From: Chloroflexota bacterium
Lineage (GTDB): Bacteria > Chloroflexota > Dehalococcoidia > Tepidiformales > Tepidiformaceae
Reading direction: 5' to 3'
NCBI GenBank assembly: GCA_016191435.1
Contig: JACPOQ010000032.1
Location: 372,001-436,000, forward strand
Length of the DNA: 64,000 nt
Position 1 is the stretch's first letter; each line of letters begins with the position of its first letter. The notes beneath the pieces are model-generated. The model was not told the DNA's origin, ran no database searches, and saw only the letters and a program-made list of their open reading frames with translations. Both the position numbers and the translations under genes were made by a program. Of this stretch, positions 11,020 to 19,876 are shown piece by piece.

Positions 11020-11953
11020 CGGACTCGTCGCGCCAGCGGAATTCGGAGATCACGGGGCGGCTGGCCTTGTTATGAGAGAGCTGCGCATCGCAGGCGGCGA
11101 AGAGGTCGCTGGCATCGCAGCCGCGGCCGCTGGCCACGCCGAACGACACCGCGACGGGGATGTCCCCGGCCCATTCGTACGCGTTCAGCCGTTCGAGCTC
11201 GTGGGCGATGCGCCGCGCGATACGGCGGCCAAGGTCGAGATCGCAATCGGTCACGATAATCCCGAAATCATCGCCGCCGATGCGGGCAGCGAAGTCGAAG
11301 CTCCGTACACAGCGCGCGATGCCGCCTGCCGTACGGCGGATCATTGAGTCGCCGGCGTCGTAGCCGTGCGCCTCGTTGACGGTCCGCGTGCCGGTGACAT
11401 CAACCATGATCACGGTGACGAGCTCACGCTTGGCGCGGGCCTGGGCGCAAACTTCGCGCAGACGGTCATCGAACGCGCGGCGGTTGTACAGCCCGGTCAG
11501 GTGGTCGGTGCGGGCTTCCCGCTCGAGCCAGCGAACCATGGTGTCGCGGCGCCGGAGCGTACGTGTCTCCTCGACGGCGCCGAGAATCCGTGCCAGGAGT
11601 TGCTCCCTATCGAGGTTGCGCTTGCTGACGAAGTCGTGAGCACCGAGCTTGAGGCTCGGGAGGGTCTCGCGGTCGTTCTCGCCGTTGGTGAGCAGGACGA
11701 CGGCGACGTCCGGGCGTTGCTCACGGAGATAGCGCACGAGGTCGGTCTGCTCGTCGCTCCAGAGGCCAGCCTCGATGAGCGCGGCGTCGAAGTTGCCATC
11801 GAGCAGCTGGCCGCGGGCGTCGTCGGCATCGCGGGCGAGGGTGAGGCGGCAGTCCGCTTCGCCGCTGAAGAGGTCGCGGACTTCGCGAGCGTCCTCCGGC
11901 GATTGATCGACAACGAGTACGCGGAGCATCCGGCGTAGTTCAGCGACGGCCAT
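11000..11953 (-). CDS. Response-regulator-like GGDEF protein (probable diguanylate cyclase)
   Basis: I start at 11953, where a GGGGGAAG-type site precedes the ATG; the longer frame starts at 12004. The 317-residue protein has a receiver domain (about 9-125) and a GGDEF domain (about 145-300). In the receiver the phospho-acceptor position is Glu61 (AALIEAGL), where an Asp is expected. Asp16 and Lys111 remain, so it is probably a phosphorylation-independent pseudo-receiver. The cyclase signature is GGDDF (226-230), one conservative change from GGDEF, and an RxxD inhibitory site (218-221) sits the canonical five residues upstream. It is therefore plausibly active and product-inhibited. Confidence 0.85.
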   Translation of the reverse strand: MAVAELRRMLRVLVVDQSPEDAREVRDLFSGEADCRLTLARDADDARGQLLDGNFDAALIEAGLWSDEQTDLVRYLREQRPDVAVVLLTNGENDRETLPSLKLGAHDFVSKRNLDREQLLARILGAVEETRTLRRRDTMVRWLEREARTDHLTGLYNRRAFDDRLREVCAQARAKRELVTVIMVDVTGTRTVNEAHGYDAGDSMIRRTAGGIARCVRSFDFAARIGGDDFGIIVTDCDLDLGRRIARRIAHELERLNAYEWAGDIPVAVSFGVASGRGCDASDLFAACDAQLSHNKASRPVISEFRWRDESDGPSVA

Positions 11954-12099
11954 GGGAGCTTCCCCCGGGCGGGCAAAGTCCGCCCGCAAGCTGATCATCG
12001 GCATGGCATTTGGGGCTCTGGAGTGCGAATCAGCAGCAGGAGGGCTATCCGGGTGACCACCTGGTTAAGGTCGTGGGACAGCCTCGGCGACGTGCCGGC

Positions 12100-12321
12100 C
12101 TAGCCGAAGAGCGGGCCGCCGGGGTCGAGCACGGCGCCGCTGGTGGCGATCACGGCGGGCTTCTCTTCGCAGTAGCCATCGTTTTCGCACTTGTCGAAGA
12201 TGAAGGCGCTGCGCTTCTTGTCGTATTCGATCTTCCAGGTACCGACCGCGTGGCCCGACGTGCCTTTCGCGAGCTCGTCCTGCAGGATGGCGATCAGCGC
12301 GGCGAGTTCTTCTCGTCCCAT
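12100..12321 (-). CDS. Small hypothetical protein
   Basis: The 73-residue product begins MGREELAALIAILQDELAKG and ends AVLDPGGPLFG, with Cys residues in KCENDGYCEEK. It follows the MFS gene by 15 bases on the same strand, with a GGAG element 8-10 bases upstream of its ATG, so it is probably the last gene of that transcript. I cannot assign a function. Confidence 0.55.
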   Translation of the reverse strand: MGREELAALIAILQDELAKGTSGHAVGTWKIEYDKKRSAFIFDKCENDGYCEEKPAVIATSGAVLDPGGPLFG

Positions 12322-12336
12322 GAAGTGCTTGCTCCG

Positions 12337-13629
12337 TCAGGGGTTGCTGGACACCCGGTCCACGCGGGCCGTCTCGGCCGAGACCCCTGATCTGAGCGTA
12401 GCAGAGCTTCGCCGCAAAAGGACAACGTGGGCGGCGCCAGTAACGGCGGTGGTCGCGAGGACGAATGCCGCCATCACGCCCAGCGTGGCACGTTCGCCCG
12501 TGGCATCGGCGATCAGCCCGAAAGGGTAGCCGGCGAGGCCGTTGAGCCCCCAGGCGAGCATCGTGAGCGACATCACGCGCCCGTAGAACACCGGACTGGA
12601 CTCCTGCAACACGAGCGCGTTGTTCAACATCTGGAAGGAGCTGGAACCGGCGCCGACGAAGAACATCGTGAACAGCGCAAGCGCGAACGTCTGCGCGACG
12701 GCGGTCGCGGCGAGGGCCAGGGCGAGGACCGTCCCGGCGACCAGCATCAGACGCCATGCATGCCGGGAGCCGGCGAGGCTCGCCATCCCAACGGTGGACC
12801 CGAGCCCGCCGATGGCGCCGGCCCCGTAGAGCCACGTGACGTCGGCGGTCGAACGGCCGAGGCCGTGATCGAGAAAGCCGGGGAGTATCACCTGGTAGGT
12901 GAATCCGAAGACGACGATGCCCATGAACGATGCAGCCAATACGAGCAGCTGGGGGCGGCCGGCGACGTGCTCGATGCCGCCGCGGAGGTCATCGACGAGC
13001 GAGGGACCGCCGGCGCGCCGGCGGCTCTGTGTCTGCGGCATTTGCGCGAGCGTGAGCACGACCAGGGTGATCAGCCCACCCATGACGAGGTAGGTGCCGC
13101 CCGAGCGGACGAACGGGAGTGCGATGAGCGCGCCAGCTACGAATGGCCCGAAGACGCGGGTCAACGTCATCGAGACTTGCTGGAGCGCGATCCCGTTCCC
13201 GACGGTCTCCTTCGGCAGGATTTCGCCGATCCAGGCCTGCCGGGCGGGGGCGATGAACGAGAAGACGACGCCCATCACGAACGTCGAGGCGATGAGGGCT
13301 GCAAGGGTTATCTGGCCGGCGACGATGAGCGCGCCGACCGCCAGGAAGTCGATCGCGATCACGCCCTGGCCGATGAGCAGGAGGCGGCGCTTGGAGATGC
13401 GATCGGCGAGCACGCCACCGAAGGGCGCGACGAGGATGGTCGCAAGGCCCATACCGAGCGCGACGGCGCCGACGGCGCTGTTCTTGCCGGTCAGGTCGAA
13501 GGCGACCACCGACTGCACGATGGACGACATCATGAAGACGAGGAAGGCAATCGTTGTGCCGACCCAAAGAATGCGGTATTCGCGGTTTCGCAGCGCGAGG
13601 AACGTGGTCCGCGCCCAGTTGCCAAGCAT
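12337..13629 (-). CDS. MFS transporter, exporter type
   Basis: The 430-residue protein is a 12-helix major facilitator. The N-terminal half begins FLALRNREYRILWVGTTIAFL and has the loop 2-3 motif GGVLADRISKRRLL. A cytoplasmic loop (QTQSRRRAGGPSLVDDLRGG) splits the two halves. This arrangement fits the MFS_3/EntS-like subfamily of proton-driven exporters for siderophores, drugs or metabolites. The substrate is unknown. It is followed by the small gene at 12100-12321. Confidence 0.85.
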   Translation of the reverse strand: MLGNWARTTFLALRNREYRILWVGTTIAFLVFMMSSIVQSVVAFDLTGKNSAVGAVALGMGLATILVAPFGGVLADRISKRRLLLIGQGVIAIDFLAVGALIVAGQITLAALIASTFVMGVVFSFIAPARQAWIGEILPKETVGNGIALQQVSMTLTRVFGPFVAGALIALPFVRSGGTYLVMGGLITLVVLTLAQMPQTQSRRRAGGPSLVDDLRGGIEHVAGRPQLLVLAASFMGIVVFGFTYQVILPGFLDHGLGRSTADVTWLYGAGAIGGLGSTVGMASLAGSRHAWRLMLVAGTVLALALAATAVAQTFALALFTMFFVGAGSSSFQMLNNALVLQESSPVFYGRVMSLTMLAWGLNGLAGYPFGLIADATGERATLGVMAAFVLATTAVTGAAHVVLLRRSSATLRSGVSAETARVDRVSSNP

Positions 13630-13689
13630 ATGGCAATGCTAACCACGAACACCGGCCGCCGCCACGCGCGGGCGGCGGAGAGGCCATCG

Positions 13690-14976
13690 CTAGACGAAGC
13701 CCCGGAGCTTGATTGCGCGGGCGACGCGTTCGACGCCGATATCGAAAGCGGCCTGGCGGGGCCGGGTACCATCGCGGCCGCTGCGCGCCATCAGCTCGCC
13801 GAACGCACCGACCATCCGCAGTTCGAGCTCCTGGAGGACACGGTCCAGCTGCCACCGAAACTGCTGGATGTTCTGTGTCCATTCGAAATACGAGACGGTG
13901 ACGCCGCCCGCATTCATCGCGATATCGGGTAGCACGGCGATCTTGCGCCGGCCCAGGATCGCGTCGGCGGCCGGGGTCACCGGGTGGTTTGCCGCTTCGA
14001 CCACGGCGCGAGCGTGGATGCGCTCGGCGTTGGCGGCGGTGATCACCTCGCCGAGGGCGGCGGGGACGAGGTAGTCGCACTCGATCTCGAGGAGTTGTTC
14101 ATTGGTGATGGGATGGGCGCCTTCGAAGCCGGCGACGGAGCCGGCAACGCCGACCCAGCGGTCCAGCGCGCCAACCTGGATGCCTTCCGGCTGGGCGATA
14201 CCGCCTTTGACATCGCTAACGCCGACGACGGTGAATCCCATCTCGCTGGCGACGCGGCAGGTCCACGAGCCGACGTTGCCGTAGCCCTGCACGGCGATAC
14301 GGATGTCACGAGGGTCGACGCCCTCGAGGCGGGCGTATTCGCGCATGCAGACGGCGACACCGCGGCCCGTCGCCTGGTCGCGGCCAAAGCTGCCACCCAG
14401 CTCTACGGGTTTTCCCGTGACGACGCCGGGGGTGTGCCCGTTGAGCTGGCCGAACGCGTCCATCATCCAGGCCATGGTCTGGGCGTTCGTGCCGAGATCG
14501 GGCGCGGGGATATCCCTCGCGACCCCGAGCAGCATCGCGATGTGCTGAGTGTAGGTGCGCGTCAGGCGGTTGAGCTCTGTCTCGCTCATGCGGGTCGGGT
14601 CGCACATGACACCACCCTTAGCTCCGCCGAAGGGCAGGTCCATAAGGGCGCATTTGTAGGTCATGAGCATGGCCAGAGCGCGCACTTCATCGATATCGGC
14701 TTTCGGATGGAAGCGCACGCCGCCCTTATAGGGGCCGCGGGCGCCGTTATGTTGCACCCGGTAGCCTTCGAAGATCTGGAGCCGGCGGTCGTCCATGCGC
14801 ACGGGCAGCTGGGCCCGCATCTCCCGCCACGGCGTCCGCAGCAGGTCGATGACCTCGGCGTCAAGGTTGAGACGTGCCGCCGATTCGAAGACGGACGTGA
14901 GCACCGCCTCCGAAGGAGAGAGTGACTCTGCGGGCGCGGACGCGGGCGCGGGCGCGGATACGGTCGGCGATGCCAT
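13690..14976 (-). CDS. Glutamate (Glu/Leu/Phe/Val-type) dehydrogenase
   Basis: The enzyme interconverts glutamate and 2-oxoglutarate plus ammonium with NAD(P). I start at 14976, where GGAGG lies 7 bases upstream, giving 428 residues. It has the substrate-binding PYKGGVRFHP, the catalytic lysine in LPFGGAKGGV, and a Rossmann motif VQGYGNVGSW leading to GVSDVKG. Its length and the closing HPVTPAADAILGRR and DIAMNAGGVTVSYFEW segments fit the hexameric bacterial GDH family. Specificity for glutamate over other amino acids is likely but not proven. It is divergent from the next gene. Confidence 0.9.
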   Translation of the reverse strand: MASPTVSAPAPASAPAESLSPSEAVLTSVFESAARLNLDAEVIDLLRTPWREMRAQLPVRMDDRRLQIFEGYRVQHNGARGPYKGGVRFHPKADIDEVRALAMLMTYKCALMDLPFGGAKGGVMCDPTRMSETELNRLTRTYTQHIAMLLGVARDIPAPDLGTNAQTMAWMMDAFGQLNGHTPGVVTGKPVELGGSFGRDQATGRGVAVCMREYARLEGVDPRDIRIAVQGYGNVGSWTCRVASEMGFTVVGVSDVKGGIAQPEGIQVGALDRWVGVAGSVAGFEGAHPITNEQLLEIECDYLVPAALGEVITAANAERIHARAVVEAANHPVTPAADAILGRRKIAVLPDIAMNAGGVTVSYFEWTQNIQQFRWQLDRVLQELELRMVGAFGELMARSGRDGTRPRQAAFDIGVERVARAIKLRGFV

Positions 14977-15077
14977 GCCAGTGCCTCCAGGCGCGGCGAG
15001 CGCCGCCTTCATTGTCCGCCGGGGTGGGCCTCGCTGCTACCTCTTCCTCATAGGGCGACGCCGGCCAAACTTGCGGC

Positions 15078-16052
15078 ATGTCCCGCATCTTTGTGACTCG
15101 CGTGGTGCCCGGGACCGCCCTCGATGAGCTACGGGCGGCCGGACACGAGGTCGACCTCTGGCCGGGCGAACTGCCGCCGCCGCGCGCGATGCTGATGGAA
15201 CACCTCGCCGAAGCCGAAGGGGCCCTCACCATGGTCACAGACCGGCTCGACCGCGAGCTGCTGGCCGCGTGCGCGGGCCTGCGCATCGTGGCGAACATGG
15301 CGGCCGGCTACGACAACATTGACCCGGAGGAGGCGGCGGCGCTGGGGATCTGGGTGACGAACACGCCGGGCGTGCTCGCGGAGACGACAGCCGACATGGC
15401 GTTCGCGCTGCTGATGGCGGTCGCGCGCCAAGTGGTCGCAAGCGACCGCGACACGCGCGCGGGCGGCTGGAAGACGTGGTCGCCGACGGCGTTCCTCGGG
15501 CACGATGTGCACGGGGCCACGCTCGGCATCATCGGGCTGGGCGAGATTGGCACTGCGATGGCGCGCCGTGGGCGTGGCTTCGACATGCGGTTGCTGTATG
15601 CGAGCCGCACGCGGAACCAGCGGGCGGAAGGAGCAATGGGGCTGGAGTGGCGCAAGTTGCCGGAGTTGCTCGCCGAGGCTGACTTCGTCTCGATCCATAC
15701 GCCGCTAACGGCGGACACCCGCCACCTGATCGGCGAACGGGAGCTGGCGTTGATGAAGCCGACGGCGTTCCTCATCAATACTGCGCGCGGGGGCGTGCTC
15801 GACCAGGGCGCGCTTGCGGCGGCGTTGCGAGGCGGGCAGATCGCGGGGGCGGCGCTGGATGTCACCGACCCAGAGCCATTGCCGCTCGAACATCCGTTGT
15901 TTGGATTTGCGAACGTGATCATCACGCCGCACATTGCGAGCGCGAGTGAAGCCACGCGGGCGCGCATGGCTTCCATGGCGGCGCGCAACATCATGGCCGC
16001 GCTCGCCGGGGAACGGCCGCCGAACGCCCTCAACCGGCCAGGGGCGCGCTAA
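15078..16052 (+). CDS. D-isomer-specific 2-hydroxyacid dehydrogenase (glyoxylate/hydroxypyruvate reductase-like)
   Basis: The 324-residue protein begins MSRIFVTRVVPGTALDEL. It has the NAD(P)-binding GIIGLGEIGTAMA with a following SRT, which suggests NADPH preference. The catalytic Arg is in NTARGGVLDQ, the Glu in DVTDPEPLP and the His in ITPHIASAS. The length and the MAAGYDNID segment match the GyaR/GRHPR branch that reduces glyoxylate or hydroxypyruvate. Other 2-oxoacids remain possible. It stands alone, divergent from the glutamate dehydrogenase gene. Confidence 0.88.
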   Translation: MSRIFVTRVVPGTALDELRAAGHEVDLWPGELPPPRAMLMEHLAEAEGALTMVTDRLDRELLAACAGLRIVANMAAGYDNIDPEEAAALGIWVTNTPGVLAETTADMAFALLMAVARQVVASDRDTRAGGWKTWSPTAFLGHDVHGATLGIIGLGEIGTAMARRGRGFDMRLLYASRTRNQRAEGAMGLEWRKLPELLAEADFVSIHTPLTADTRHLIGERELALMKPTAFLINTARGGVLDQGALAAALRGGQIAGAALDVTDPEPLPLEHPLFGFANVIITPHIASASEATRARMASMAARNIMAALAGERPPNALNRPGAR

Positions 16053-16130
16053 CCGGGTGCTGCGGACCGGCGCCGGCGGAGGGCGCGAATGCCCGTTGGG
16101 GACAATGCGCTATCGTGGGCGGTTAAGAAC

Positions 16131-16160
16131 TTGACACATTACGGGCATACGCCAGATAAG
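16131..16160 (+). promoter_or_regulatory. Promoter of the phosphoribosyltransferase gene
   Basis: A perfect -35 TTGACA (16131-16136) is followed, after 17-18 bases, by AGATAA/GATAAG (16154-16160). The start codon lies about 55 bases further on. Confidence 0.5.
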
Positions 16161-16214
16161 TGACGGCAGCGGCACGGCCGTCTCGCCCCACGGACCGCCC
16201 GCCCCGGAGTGAAC

Positions 16215-16859
16215 GTGACCAGATCGAAACCCGCTGGAAATCTCTGGCTTGCCGAAGAACTGTGGAAGCTCAATGCAATCGAGTTCGGCGATTTCACGCT
16301 CGGGCGCACGGCCGTCCATTCACCGATGTACATCAACCTGCGCCGCCTGATCAGCAACCCCAAGGCGCTGGCGCGCTGCGCGAAGATCATTCGCGAAGAG
16401 CTCGAGACGTTGATGTCGATGCGAAATCCGCACGTACAGCCGTTCACGCTGGTCGCCGGGGTACCGTTTGGCGGGCTGCACGTCGCCACGGCGTTCTCGC
16501 TCAACGTCTCGACGCCGATGATTTACATCCACCCGCCCTCGACCGATAAAGCCGACGTGATCGAGGGCATCTACGTGCGGGGCCAGACTTGCCTGATCAT
16601 CGACGACCTTATCACCGGCGGCGGCAGCATCCTCCAGACGGCCGCGACTTTGAGCGAAGCAGGGCTGATCGTCCGGGATGCGGTCACGCTCATCGACCGG
16701 CAGGAGGGCGGCCGGGCGGCGTTGAAGTCAGCGGGCATCAACCTCGTCAGCATCCTGAAGCTGGACCAGATAGCGACGTACCTGATGTCGGCGGGCCACA
16801 TCGAAGAGGAGCAGTACCGCCGGACGATGGCGTATCTCGAGGCGAGCGCCGGCGGCTGA
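16215..16859 (+). CDS. Orotate phosphoribosyltransferase-like protein
   Basis: I start at the second of two close GTG codons (16215), because CGGAG lies 5 bases upstream of it; the other is at 16209. The 214-residue protein has the type I PRTase PRPP loop CLIIDDLITGGGSI and an upstream VAGVPFGGL substrate region, as in PyrE (orotate + PRPP to OMP) and the OPRT half of UMP synthase. The flexible catalytic loop and DRQEGG resemble OPRT as well. No other pyrimidine gene is nearby. Another PRTase role is possible, so no gene symbol is given. Confidence 0.75.
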   Translation: MTRSKPAGNLWLAEELWKLNAIEFGDFTLGRTAVHSPMYINLRRLISNPKALARCAKIIREELETLMSMRNPHVQPFTLVAGVPFGGLHVATAFSLNVSTPMIYIHPPSTDKADVIEGIYVRGQTCLIIDDLITGGGSILQTAATLSEAGLIVRDAVTLIDRQEGGRAALKSAGINLVSILKLDQIATYLMSAGHIEEEQYRRTMAYLEASAGG

Positions 16860-16860
16860 G

Positions 16861-17553
16861 CTAACAGGGGTCGCCGCCTGGCCCGCGATCCGCGATGGGC
16901 CCGGCCGGGCGCTCCACGTCCACGGACTTGCCCCAATCCCGGAACGCCCAGACGGCGTGCGGGGCGGCCGACTGCTGCTCGATTGTGAGAGGCAGCATGG
17001 TCGCCGCATCGAGCGTGATCGTGACTGGTCCAAGCCATTCGAGGTTTGCCGCGACGATGATGCCTGCGGCCGAGGTGAGAGGGGGTTGCACGGCTTGCGC
17101 GCTGGCGAGCCGGCCGTTGCGGGCGATGATGAAGGGCTCCAGCACGTTCCTGCCGCCGCCGGGGATGCGGGCGAACGTTTCGCAGGTCGTCCGCTCGAAA
17201 AACGTCTGGTTATCGACCAGCAGCACGGTGTAGGAGCCTTCGCCGGTGCGCTTGAGCCGGGCGCGAGCCACGGGAATCGCCGCATTGACCTCGACCACGC
17301 CGCCATCGCTGCCGCCCCATTGCGGCAGGACGAAGTTCGTGGCGGTCACATCGATGGTGTAGGCCCCTGCGGCATCAAGCGCGGCCTGGGCCCTGGCCAG
17401 CACGCCGGTCGCGGGGCCGCCGGCTTGCGCTGTGGCCGCAGCGGCCGTCGCGCTCACGGCTGTCGCGACTTTCGCGTCCGGGTTCGTGGTCTTGATGCTG
17501 CATGCGTTGGCGAAAAGCGCAGCGGCAGCGAGCATGAGGAGCGCGCGCGTCAT
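16861..17553 (-). CDS. Lipoprotein, LppX/LprAFG-like
   Basis: The 230-residue protein starts MTRALLMLAAAALFANAC, a lipoprotein signal with the modified Cys18. An Ala/Thr-rich linker follows, then a domain with alternating beta-strand character (GAYTIDVTATNFVLP, TLDAATMLPLTIEQQ). Layout and size resemble the LppX/LprG family of lipid-binding lipoproteins, but similarity is by pattern only. It should sit on the outer face of the membrane. Its stop is 1 base from that of the convergent phosphoribosyltransferase gene. Confidence 0.65.
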   Translation of the reverse strand: MTRALLMLAAAALFANACSIKTTNPDAKVATAVSATAAAATAQAGGPATGVLARAQAALDAAGAYTIDVTATNFVLPQWGGSDGGVVEVNAAIPVARARLKRTGEGSYTVLLVDNQTFFERTTCETFARIPGGGRNVLEPFIIARNGRLASAQAVQPPLTSAAGIIVAANLEWLGPVTITLDAATMLPLTIEQQSAAPHAVWAFRDWGKSVDVERPAGPIADRGPGGDPC

Positions 17554-17599
17554 TTGGCGACGATTCTAGCGCGGCGGCTCTCGGAGAGTGTTCCATGAA

Positions 17600-17657
17600 T
17601 TGGGGCCGGCCGCGTCGCTTGCAACCACCACGTACCGCCACCGGCGGCCGGCCCCAA
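17600..17657 (-). terminator. Long-arm inverted repeat between two minus-strand genes
   Basis: Perfect 14-base arms (17600-17613 and 17644-17657, TTGGGGCCGGCCGC and its complement) flank a 30-base loop. It starts 6 bases after the stop of the 17664-18062 gene, so it could terminate that transcript. There is no U-tract, and the long loop could hide another function. Confidence 0.5.
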
Positions 17658-17663
17658 CCATGC

Positions 17664-18062
17664 TCAAGCGAAGGAGAGGTCCTTCTCGCTATCTGTCCGG
17701 GAAAGCGCCGCGCGCGTACCCACCGCGGCGAGGAGGTCGCGCTTTGCAGCGGCGAGGTTGTTTGGCGTGGGCGTTGTCGCAGCGAGTTCGTCTGCGTAGA
17801 GGAAGAGCGGCTGCATCGGTTGCGGGCCGGTCGCGGGGTCGCGCTCGGCGCGCGCGATGAGCTGGCGAACGCGGGCCCAGAGGTCAATGGCCTCCTCGTT
17901 CACGTCCCATTCGTTGAGGACAACGACGCGATGTGGAGCGGTGAAGTAGTTCTGGCGGTGAAGGTGACAGATGAACTCGGAGAGCTTGCGCTTGTGATTG
18001 CCGGTCCGGGCGCGTGCGGGTTCACGAGATGTGTCGAAATCGCGCCACACGGTGATCAACAT
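17664..18062 (-). CDS. Hypothetical protein
   Basis: I start at the ATG at 18062, where AAGGGA precedes it by 6 bases, giving 132 residues. The longer frame runs into AT-rich intergenic sequence. The protein begins MLITVWRDFDTSREPARARTG and contains HRVVVLNEWDVNEEAIDLWARVRQLI and QPLFLYADELAA. It looks soluble and cytoplasmic. I recognise no family. Confidence 0.5.
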   Translation of the reverse strand: MLITVWRDFDTSREPARARTGNHKRKLSEFICHLHRQNYFTAPHRVVVLNEWDVNEEAIDLWARVRQLIARAERDPATGPQPMQPLFLYADELAATTPTPNNLAAAKRDLLAAVGTRAALSRTDSEKDLSFA

Positions 18063-18470
18063 GACTGTCCCTTCACGCCTTTCCCGTCCGCGCCCGACAA
18101 TGGAATTGCTATTTTGCAATATCCTGGCGGCGGTGTAGATGGATTGGCAATGTTTGTACCACGCGGGCGGGACGGGACACAACATTTTTTCTGGTCATGG
18201 TTAACCCATCGCACGTTGGCAATCCAATAGGGAACATGTCATATGGGGGAATCTGGCAAAGGGACGGCGCGCTCAGATCGCATGCTGCCCGCGCATATTC
18301 GGCTCGGGGTTTGCCCGGATCGGTCCCGTTCAAAAGGGCGCCTCGATGCCGGACATGCGATTGCAGATTCGGATATCTAGCGGTCGTTCGAGGCTTGATA
18401 TCCAGAGAAGACGGCTATGGCTCAGCCGCCCGAAATCGTAAAGACGGCGTAGCACAGGGCGGTTGGATGC

Positions 18471-18484
18471 GATTGTATACAATC
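18471..18484 (+). promoter_or_regulatory. Perfect 14-bp palindrome upstream of the HMGL gene (operator candidate)
   Basis: GATTGTATACAATC is a perfect inverted repeat ending 24 bases before the ATG at 18509, and it contains the -10-like TACAAT. Palindromes built on TTGTATACAA are typical of GntR-family (FCD) operators. No GntR gene lies in this window. The rest of the 18063-18508 gap is AT-richer than its surroundings and otherwise shows no gene. Confidence 0.55.
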
Positions 18485-18508
18485 AACCAACCCGAAGGTC
18501 TTCGCTCT

Positions 18509-19858
18509 ATGACTGCTCCCTGGCTTCGATTCGCCGACCCAGCCGCGCACCGATCCGTGGAGGGCCCCGACTACTTCCGCGACGCCTACCCCTACTCACT
18601 GCCGCCCATCGTCCAGTTCGAGCGGGAGCCGGCGCCGCTGGAGCCGGCGGCTTCTATCTGGGTCACGGACACGACGTTCCGGGACGGCCAGCAGAGCCGG
18701 GCGCCGTACTCGGTCGAGCAGATTGCACGGCTGTTCGAACTGTTGCACCGCCTTGGCGGCCCGGAAGGCATGGTCCGCCAGTCGGAATTCTTCCTCTACA
18801 CAAAGAAGGACCGCGAGGCGGTGGAGCGCTGCCAGGAGTACGGGTTCGCGTTCCCCGAGGTGACCGGCTGGATCCGTGCCACGTTGGGCGACTACCAGTT
18901 GGTGCGCGCGGCCGGCCTCAAAGAGACGGGCATCCTCACTTCGATCTCGGACTACCACATTTTCAAGAAGCTCAACTCGACTCGCGAGAAGGTGACCGCG
19001 AGCTACCTCGAGGTTGTGGACGCGGCGCTCGCGGACGGCGTGATCCCGCGCTGCCACATCGAAGACAGCACGCGGGCCGACTTCTACGGCGTGGTGCTGC
19101 CGTTCGTGCAGGCGCTCATGGAGCGCGGGCGGCAAGCGGGCGTGCAGATCAAGGTGCGCTACCCGGACACCATGGGCGTGGGCGTCCCGGACCCGCACGC
19201 GGCGTTGCCGCGCGGCATCCCGCGGCTCACGTACCTGCTCCGGCACGAGGGCGGCGTACCATCCGAGGCGCTGGAGTTTCACGGCCAGAACGACCTCAAC
19301 GCAATCATCCCGAACGGCGTGGCGGCCTGGCTCTACGGCGCCTCATCGAACAACGGGACGTTGCTCGGCATCGGCGAACGCAGCGGCAATACCCCGATCG
19401 AGGCGCTGGTGTTCTGGCTCATCGGCCTGACGGGCGAGACGCACGGCATCGATACCACGGTGATCTCGGAGATCGCCGATTACTACCGCAGCATCGGCGA
19501 AATCGTTGACCAGCGGCTGCCGTTCGTGGGTGACAACTTCAACGTCACGCGGGCGGGTATTCATGCCGATGGCATGATCAAGGACGAGGAGATCTACAAC
19601 CCGTTCGATACGACCAGGCTGTTGAACCGGCCGCCGGGCGTGGCGATCACCGACAAGTCGGGCGCGGCGGGGCTGCTCATGTGGATGCAGAAGCACCGGC
19701 CGCGAGAGGCCGCGGGTATCGACAAGCGCGACCCGCGGGTTGCCCGGGTGCTGGAGCTGGTGATGCGCGAGTACGACGACGGCCGCGTCATCGCCATCGC
19801 CGATGAGGAAGTGCACAAGATGGTGAACGAGGCATTCGCCCCGGTCGGGGTCGGCTAA
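18509..19858 (+). CDS. HMGL-family acyl-CoA/2-oxoacid condensing enzyme, (Re)-citrate synthase-like
   Basis: The 449-residue protein starts MTAPWLRFADPAAH at 18509. The HMGL barrel begins WVTDTTFRDGQQSRAPYS. The overall sequence (RQSEFFLYTKKDREAVERC, TGWIRATLGDYQLV, GILTSISDYHIFKKL, CHIEDSTRADFYG, GTLLGIGERSGNTP) matches the 2-isopropylmalate/homocitrate synthase subgroup that includes the (Re)-citrate synthases of clostridia and Syntrophus. Those condense acetyl-CoA and oxaloacetate. No LeuA regulatory domain is present and no leucine genes are near. The metal-binding HxH motif is H258-G-Q260 here, so one usual ligand is changed. The reaction is inferred from family resemblance. Confidence 0.72.
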   Translation: MTAPWLRFADPAAHRSVEGPDYFRDAYPYSLPPIVQFEREPAPLEPAASIWVTDTTFRDGQQSRAPYSVEQIARLFELLHRLGGPEGMVRQSEFFLYTKKDREAVERCQEYGFAFPEVTGWIRATLGDYQLVRAAGLKETGILTSISDYHIFKKLNSTREKVTASYLEVVDAALADGVIPRCHIEDSTRADFYGVVLPFVQALMERGRQAGVQIKVRYPDTMGVGVPDPHAALPRGIPRLTYLLRHEGGVPSEALEFHGQNDLNAIIPNGVAAWLYGASSNNGTLLGIGERSGNTPIEALVFWLIGLTGETHGIDTTVISEIADYYRSIGEIVDQRLPFVGDNFNVTRAGIHADGMIKDEEIYNPFDTTRLLNRPPGVAITDKSGAAGLLMWMQKHRPREAAGIDKRDPRVARVLELVMREYDDGRVIAIADEEVHKMVNEAFAPVGVG

Positions 19859-19876
19859 CCCCGCGGATGCGCGACA

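Noticed and set aside
18509-19858. Leucine-pathway 2-isopropylmalate synthase (leuA)
   Set aside because: There is no C-terminal regulatory domain and no leuB/C/D near, and the internal motifs look closer to the (Re)-citrate synthase group.
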